Below, in pieces: positions 60,283-64,000 of a DNA stretch of 64,000 bases. The stretch spans positions 62,720-126,719 of the forward strand of contig NZ_LMNL01000001.1 of assembly GCF_001422985.1 (NCBI RefSeq). Direction: 5' to 3'. This stretch comes from Methylobacterium sp. Leaf117 (GTDB lineage Bacteria; Pseudomonadota; Alphaproteobacteria; Rhizobiales; Beijerinckiaceae). A model generated the notes under the pieces. It had not been told where the DNA came from. It saw nothing but the letters and a program-made list of their open reading frames with translations, and made no database searches. The position numbers were made by a program, and so were the translations under genes. Every line of letters begins with the position of its first letter. The stretch's first letter is position 1.

Positions 60283-61113
60283 TCAGGCGGCGGTGGGCGC
60301 GGGCTGGTGCAGTCCCTTGGGCGACAGGGTGAAGATCTCCGCCCCCGTCTCCGTCACCGCCACCGTGTGCTCGAACTGCGCCGAGAGCGAGCGGTCGCGC
60401 GTCACCGCCGTCCAGCCATCGGACAGCACCTTCACCGCCGGGCGGCCGAGATTGATCATCGGCTCCACGGTGAAGAACTGGCCGGGCTGGAACTTCACGT
60501 CGTAGCTCGGCTCGACGTAGTGCAGGATGGTCGGGGCATCGTGGTAGGTGCGCCCGAGGCCGTGGCCGCAGAAGTCGCGCACCACGGAACAGCGCTCCGA
60601 TTCAGCATAGGCCTGGATCGCCCGGCCGATATCGGTGGTCGAACCCCCGGGCTTGATCGCCGCGATGCCGCGCATCAGGCATTCGTGGGTGATCTCGCAC
60701 AGGCGCTGGGCGCGGCGCGGCACCTCGCCGACATACGCCATGCGGCTCGAATCGCCGTGCCACCCGTCGACGATGAGGCAGATGTCGAGATTGACGATGT
60801 CGCCTTCGCGCAGGGGCTTGTCGTTCGGGATGCCGTGGCAGACGACGTGGTTGATCGAGGTGCAGATCGACTTCGGATAACCGCGATAGAGCAGGGAGGC
60901 CGGGTAGGCGCCGTGGTCCATGGCGAAGGTGTAGGCGAGCCTGTCGAGATGTTCGGTGGTGACGCCGGGGGCGGTCGCCTCCATCAGCACGTCGAGGGCT
61001 TCCGCGGTGAGCCGGCCGGCCTTGCGCATACCCTCGAACCCCTCCGGGCCATGGATCGGCGGCTGGGGCGCCCGCCGTCCGCTGTCGGAGACGGCCTGTT
61101 CGTTCTGGGTCAT
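60283..61113 (-). CDS. map: Methionine aminopeptidase, type I
   Basis: Removes the initiator methionine from new proteins; cytoplasmic dimetal enzyme. The 276-residue product has the active-site residues in order: His in VCHGIPNDK, Asp in [17 protein letters not shown], His in [11 protein letters not shown], Glu in FTVEPMIN and the final Glu in [12 protein letters not shown]. Maturation of Anbu (removal of Met1) would depend on such an enzyme, but this is only a note of context. It is divergent from the zinc-ribbon gene. Confidence 0.95.
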   Translation of the reverse strand: MTQNEQAVSDSGRRAPQPPIHGPEGFEGMRKAGRLTAEALDVLMEATAPGVTTEHLDRLAYTFAMDHGAYPASLLYRGYPKSICTSINHVVCHGIPNDKPLREGDIVNLDICLIVDGWHGDSSRMAYVGEVPRRAQRLCEITHECLMRGIAAIKPGGSTTDIGRAIQAYAESERCSVVRDFCGHGLGRTYHDAPTILHYVEPSYDVKFQPGQFFTVEPMINLGRPAVKVLSDGWTAVTRDRSLSAQFEHTVAVTETGAEIFTLSPKGLHQPAPTAA

Positions 61114-61325
61114 GGAAAAATTTCGCGAAGCGGTCCGGGGCTGGCTCGACCCCTATGTACGGTGAGGTCGGCGCGAGGCCAACCCTCGCTCCGTTTTCAC
61201 GCGGCTCGCGCCGTCCGCACTAGGCTTGCGCCGGGCGAGCGGCTAGAGACGGATCTCGGCAGACCCCACGACACGGATGCCCGATCGGGACGATGGCCCG
61301 GCGGGCCGGCAGGCAGGACGAGGCG

Positions 61326-61580
61326 ATGGCTGACAAGGCGGTGCCGCATTTCCACAACGAGCCCGGCGTGGCCGTGATCCATGTCGGCTCGAAGGAGTTC
61401 ATGTGCATCGGGGCCAAGCCCCCGTTCGACCATCCGCACATCTTCCTCGACATGGGCGCCGAGGACGAGATTATCTGTCAGTATTGCTCGACGCTGTACC
61501 GCTACCGCCCGACCCTGGCCGCCGGCAACGCCGACCCCGCCATCTGCGTGTGGGACGACCGGACCCCGGCCGCCGCCTGA
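61326..61580 (+). CDS. Zinc-finger (zf-CHCC/NDUFS6-like) protein
   Basis: An 84-residue protein of the zf-CHCC family, which includes the mitochondrial complex I accessory subunit NDUFS6. The zinc ligands are visible: Cys in FMCIGAKPP, His in FDHPHIFLDMG, and the CQYC pair. Complex I of alphaproteobacteria contains such a subunit, although the gene is often away from the nuo cluster. The ATG at 61326 gives the normal start. Confidence 0.88.
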   Translation: MADKAVPHFHNEPGVAVIHVGSKEFMCIGAKPPFDHPHIFLDMGAEDEIICQYCSTLYRYRPTLAAGNADPAICVWDDRTPAAA

Positions 61581-61597
61581 CCGGGCGGATTGGCTCC

Positions 61598-62803
61598 GTG
61601 CCGGGCGACTTCGTGCCAGCATTAAGCATCGCCATCGTGGGGGCGGGGATCGGCGGCCTCACGGCGGCGTTGACCCTCGACGCCGCCGGCCACGCCGTGA
61701 CCCTGATCGAGCGCCGGACCGGCTTCAGCGAGGTCGGCGCCGGCATTCAGATTTCGCCGAACGCCAGCCGGGTGCTGATCGGGCTCGGCCTCGGGCCGGC
61801 CCTGCGCCGGGCGGCGAGCGAGCCCCCCGGAGTCGTGGTGCGGGCGCTCGCCTCCGGCCACGTCATCGGCGGCGTCGCCCTGGGCGCCAGCCTGCGCGAG
61901 CAGTTCGGCGCGCCCTACTATGTGATCCACCGGGCCGACCTGCAGACCCTGCTCCTCGACGCCGTGCGCGGGCGCCCCAACATCCGCCTCCTGGTCGGAC
62001 GCGACGTCACCGCCCTCGCCGAACGGCCGAACGGCATCGACCTCACCCTGGAGAGCGCAAGCGGGTCGCGCAGCGAAACCTTCCCGGCCGATCTCGTCAT
62101 CGGCGCCGACGGGGTCCGGTCCCGCCTGCGCGGGCATCTCGACGGCCACCGCCTGCGCTCCAGCCGCGCGGCGGCGTGGCGGGCGATCGTGCCACGCGAG
62201 GCCTTCCCGTCCGAACTCGACGGGGATTCGACGGGCTTGTGGCTCGGGCCGGCGCGGCACGTGGTGCATTACCCAATCCGGGGCGGCCAGCACGTCAACG
62301 TGGTGGCGGTCATCCCGGAGCGGACCGGCAGCCAGGGCTGGGGCCAACTCGGCGAGCCCGCCGTGCTGCGCGCCCGGTTTCGCGATGCGGCGGCGCCACT
62401 CGCGGCCCTCCTGGCAGTGCCGGATTCCTGGCTGGTCTGGTCCCTCGAGGACCGCGACGCGTCGCGGCCGATGGCCCGCGGCCGCCTCGCCCTCCTGGGC
62501 GATGCCGCCCACCCGATCCTGCCGTTCCTGGCTCAGGGCGCGGCGCTGGCGATCGAGGATGCGGCGACCCTGGCCAGGGTCCTCGACCCCCGCGAAGGCC
62601 CGCTCGATCCCGGCGCGGCGCTGGCGCGCTACAGCCGCCTGCGCACGGCCCGGGTCCGCCGGGTCCGCCGTGCCGCCCGCGCCAACGGTCGCACCTACCA
62701 TGCCGGCGCTCTGGTGGCCCCGATCCGCAACGCCGTGATGCGCCGTCTCGGACCCGAGGGCATGAACCGCCGCTACGCCTGGCTCTACGGCTGGACGCCC
62801 TGA
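61598..62803 (+). CDS. FAD-dependent monooxygenase (salicylate/3-hydroxybenzoate hydroxylase-like)
   Basis: A 401-residue flavoprotein monooxygenase of group A. The dinucleotide motif IAIVGAGIGGLTAALTLDAAG is at residues 10-30, the internal motif VIGADGVRSRLRG at about 165, and the FAD-ribose motif GRLALLGDAAHPILPFLAQGA at about 295. The substrate is unknown; relatives act on aromatics. The start is probably GTG 61598 (GTG 61613 is an alternative). It is 17 bases downstream of the zinc-ribbon gene, so co-transcription is likely. Confidence 0.87.
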   Translation: MPGDFVPALSIAIVGAGIGGLTAALTLDAAGHAVTLIERRTGFSEVGAGIQISPNASRVLIGLGLGPALRRAASEPPGVVVRALASGHVIGGVALGASLREQFGAPYYVIHRADLQTLLLDAVRGRPNIRLLVGRDVTALAERPNGIDLTLESASGSRSETFPADLVIGADGVRSRLRGHLDGHRLRSSRAAAWRAIVPREAFPSELDGDSTGLWLGPARHVVHYPIRGGQHVNVVAVIPERTGSQGWGQLGEPAVLRARFRDAAAPLAALLAVPDSWLVWSLEDRDASRPMARGRLALLGDAAHPILPFLAQGAALAIEDAATLARVLDPREGPLDPGAALARYSRLRTARVRRVRRAARANGRTYHAGALVAPIRNAVMRRLGPEGMNRRYAWLYGWTP

Positions 62804-62868
62804 TCCGGCCCGTCCGGACGGGACGTCTTGATCTCCGGATGCGGCCCCGCTACCGCTGATCCCGGCAT

Positions 62869-62955
62869 GCGGACGTGGCGAAACCGGTAGACGCACGAGA
62901 CTTAAAATCTTGCGGCTGAAAGGCTGTGCGGGTTCGAGTCCCGCCGTCCGCACCA
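62869..62955 (+). tRNA. tRNA-Leu (anticodon UAA)
   Basis: The 87-base gene folds as a class II tRNA with a long variable arm. The acceptor stem is GCGGACG (62869-62875) and CGTCCGC (62945-62951), followed by A and an encoded CCA (62953-62955). The anticodon loop CTTAAAA contains TAA, reading UUA codons; the T-loop GGTTCGAGTCC is canonical. Confidence 0.96.
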
Positions 62956-63002
62956 ACCCGTAATCGCCCGAACGGCCTCGCCCCCAAGCCCGCCAAAAAA
63001 TC

Positions 63003-63932
63003 TCAAAAGCTGTAGCCGACCCTGAGTCGCATCTGGTGGCGGTCGAAGTTTGTCAGGTCGAGGGGGCCGGGCTCGGTGACGGCGGTTCCGGCCACCTGGA
63101 AACTCCAGGTGACGGAGGCCCAGGCATGGGGGGAGAGCGTCGTGTAGAGGGTCGGCCCGAGATAGACGGCCTGGCCGGCGAGGCGACCGAGGGTCAGCCC
63201 GTCATAGGTGCGCGCGTATCGCGCTTCTCCGCCGACGAACAGGCCGGGGCGAACCTGGTAGGCGAGGGCGCCTGCCCATTCGGTGCCCGAGGCGAGCGCG
63301 AGGTCGTCGCCCGCGTCGAGCCGCGTCGACGCGAAGGCGACGGTGGCGTTGAGGGCGGCGACGAGCCGGCCCGGGATCAATTCGTAATCCGCCAGCAACC
63401 CGATTTCGGTGCCGACGCTGCGGGCCCTCGCTCCGGACCCGCTGTCGACGGCGCTATAACTGGGGACGATGTTGAGGGTGAGCCCGAACGGGCCGGTCCG
63501 GCGATCGAGAAGGCGCAGGCGGGTTTCCAGGAAGGCGCCCGCCGGGCCGCCGCTCAGCCGCGCCGGATGTCCCGGCACGTCGATCTCGTAGGCATTGAAG
63601 GTGATGCCGGGGGCGAGCCGGACATTGCTCGTCAGGGGCACCTTCAGCGCCAATCCGCTGTCGATGGCGACGAACCGCCCGAGACGCTTGCCCAGACGCC
63701 CGGAGGTTTCCCATTCCAGCTCCGCCTCACCGGGGACGCCGAGGTCGCTGCCCTCGGTGAAGCCGAACAGGTGCTCGCTGTCGAGGTCACCGGGGGTGAG
63801 GTTTTCCGCGGCCGTCGGAAGGGTCTGTGCCTGGGCGCCGGATGGAAGAAGCGCCTGTCCGCCGGCCAGCGAAACGGCCGCCCATAGCGCGGCGAATGCC
63901 GAGCGCGCGTTCGGAACCTCCCAACCCTGCAT
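63003..63932 (-). CDS. Putative outer-membrane beta-barrel protein
   Basis: A 309-residue protein of unrecognised family. It has a signal peptide (residues 1-35, cleavage near GAQAQT), then alternating strands with aromatic residues and a C-terminal ending LRVGYSF, the pattern of outer-membrane barrels. The ATG at 63932 follows GAGGGG; a GTG at 63938 would add two residues. An operator-like palindrome lies about 10 bases upstream. Function unknown. Confidence 0.72.
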   Translation of the reverse strand: MQGWEVPNARSAFAALWAAVSLAGGQALLPSGAQAQTLPTAAENLTPGDLDSEHLFGFTEGSDLGVPGEAELEWETSGRLGKRLGRFVAIDSGLALKVPLTSNVRLAPGITFNAYEIDVPGHPARLSGGPAGAFLETRLRLLDRRTGPFGLTLNIVPSYSAVDSGSGARARSVGTEIGLLADYELIPGRLVAALNATVAFASTRLDAGDDLALASGTEWAGALAYQVRPGLFVGGEARYARTYDGLTLGRLAGQAVYLGPTLYTTLSPHAWASVTWSFQVAGTAVTEPGPLDLTNFDRHQMRLRVGYSF

Positions 63933-63940
63933 CGTCACCC

Positions 63941-63967
63941 CTCATATTATAGCCAGTGCTATATGAG
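63941..63967. promoter_or_regulatory. Operator-like palindrome upstream of the outer-membrane protein gene
   Basis: TATAGC (63948-63953) and GCTATA (63958-63963) flank CAGT as a perfect inverted repeat, extended outward by CTCATAT on one side and TATGAG on the other. On the minus strand it contains TATAAT-like bases next to the start of the barrel gene, so a repressor or activator binding here would control it. No regulator gene is visible nearby. Confidence 0.5.
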
Positions 63968-64000
63968 TAAGGGTGAGCGGTGTGATTAAGTCAATGCTGT

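Noticed and set aside
62809..62822. Perfect palindrome CCCGTCCGGACGGG after the FAD monooxygenase
   Set aside because: Too short and loop-less to call a terminator or operator with confidence in such GC-rich DNA.
62869..62955. tRNA-Leu as an integration (att) site
   Set aside because: No integrase, direct repeat of the tRNA 3' end or mobile genes are visible next to it.

Overview
The window is high-GC chromosomal DNA from an alphaproteobacterium, most likely Methylobacterium or a close Rhizobiales relative. The reasons are: an fdh4A-fdh4B-like formate dehydrogenase pair, a malyl-CoA lyase/thioesterase-type CoA ester lyase, alphaproteobacterial versions of DnaG, CarB and RpoD, an FtrABCD iron uptake operon with a candidate Irr box, and an intergenic inverted repeat of a kind I associate with methylobacteria. 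Genus assignment is inference from gene content; no 16S rRNA gene is present. Most of the window is core chromosome and I see no integrase, transposase, phage or CRISPR array.

Layout. 1-5.0 kb: start of a divergent serB-like gene, miaA, a 3-hydroxyisobutyrate dehydrogenase-family reductase, moaA, a DUF971 protein and a MATE exporter. 5.0-8.6 kb: ftrABDC ferrous iron uptake operon with a candidate Irr/ICE operator and a five-copy 16-bp tandem repeat inside it, followed by csaA. 9-12 kb: small conserved proteins, a CoA ester lyase and an old yellow enzyme. 12.2-15.6 kb: a long inverted repeat, fdh4B/fdh4A and a small membrane protein. 15.7-20.3 kb: pyrD-DUF952, an XRE/S24 regulator, an orphan histidine kinase and a Tim44-domain protein. 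20.4-27.3 kb: lptF-lptG-lptD-pdxA-rsmA on the minus strand, divergent from pepA. 29-37 kb: a membrane protein, fadD, msrP, a LysR regulator, trxB, an ELM1-family protein and greA. 37-42.6 kb: carA, a small membrane protein and carB, with greA downstream. 42.8-49 kb: yqeY, dnaG, rpoD (with a strong intrinsic terminator) and a class III adenylate/guanylate cyclase. 49-53.3 kb: a TPP riboswitch controlling thiO-thiS-thiG-thiE and probably a nitronate monooxygenase. 53.4-55.3 kb: an ABC exporter with a locally AT-rich membrane domain. 55.3-61.1 kb: the Anbu (ancestral beta-subunit proteasome-like) cluster of ATP-grasp, alpha-E, transglutaminase-like and Anbu genes, downstream of map and radC. 61.3-64 kb: a zinc-ribbon protein, a FAD monooxygenase, tRNA-Leu(UAA) and a putative outer-membrane protein with a palindromic operator-like site.

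How genes connect. MoaA makes the molybdopterin precursor needed by two molybdoenzymes here, Fdh4A and MsrP. The Lpt genes and pdxA/rsmA form a conserved envelope/housekeeping block, in which the frequently present surA is missing. The thiamine operon is governed by a riboswitch that appears to hide the ribosome binding site of thiO. The Anbu cluster is the most interesting functional unit: a four-gene peptide-ligase/protease-like system whose substrate is still poorly defined.
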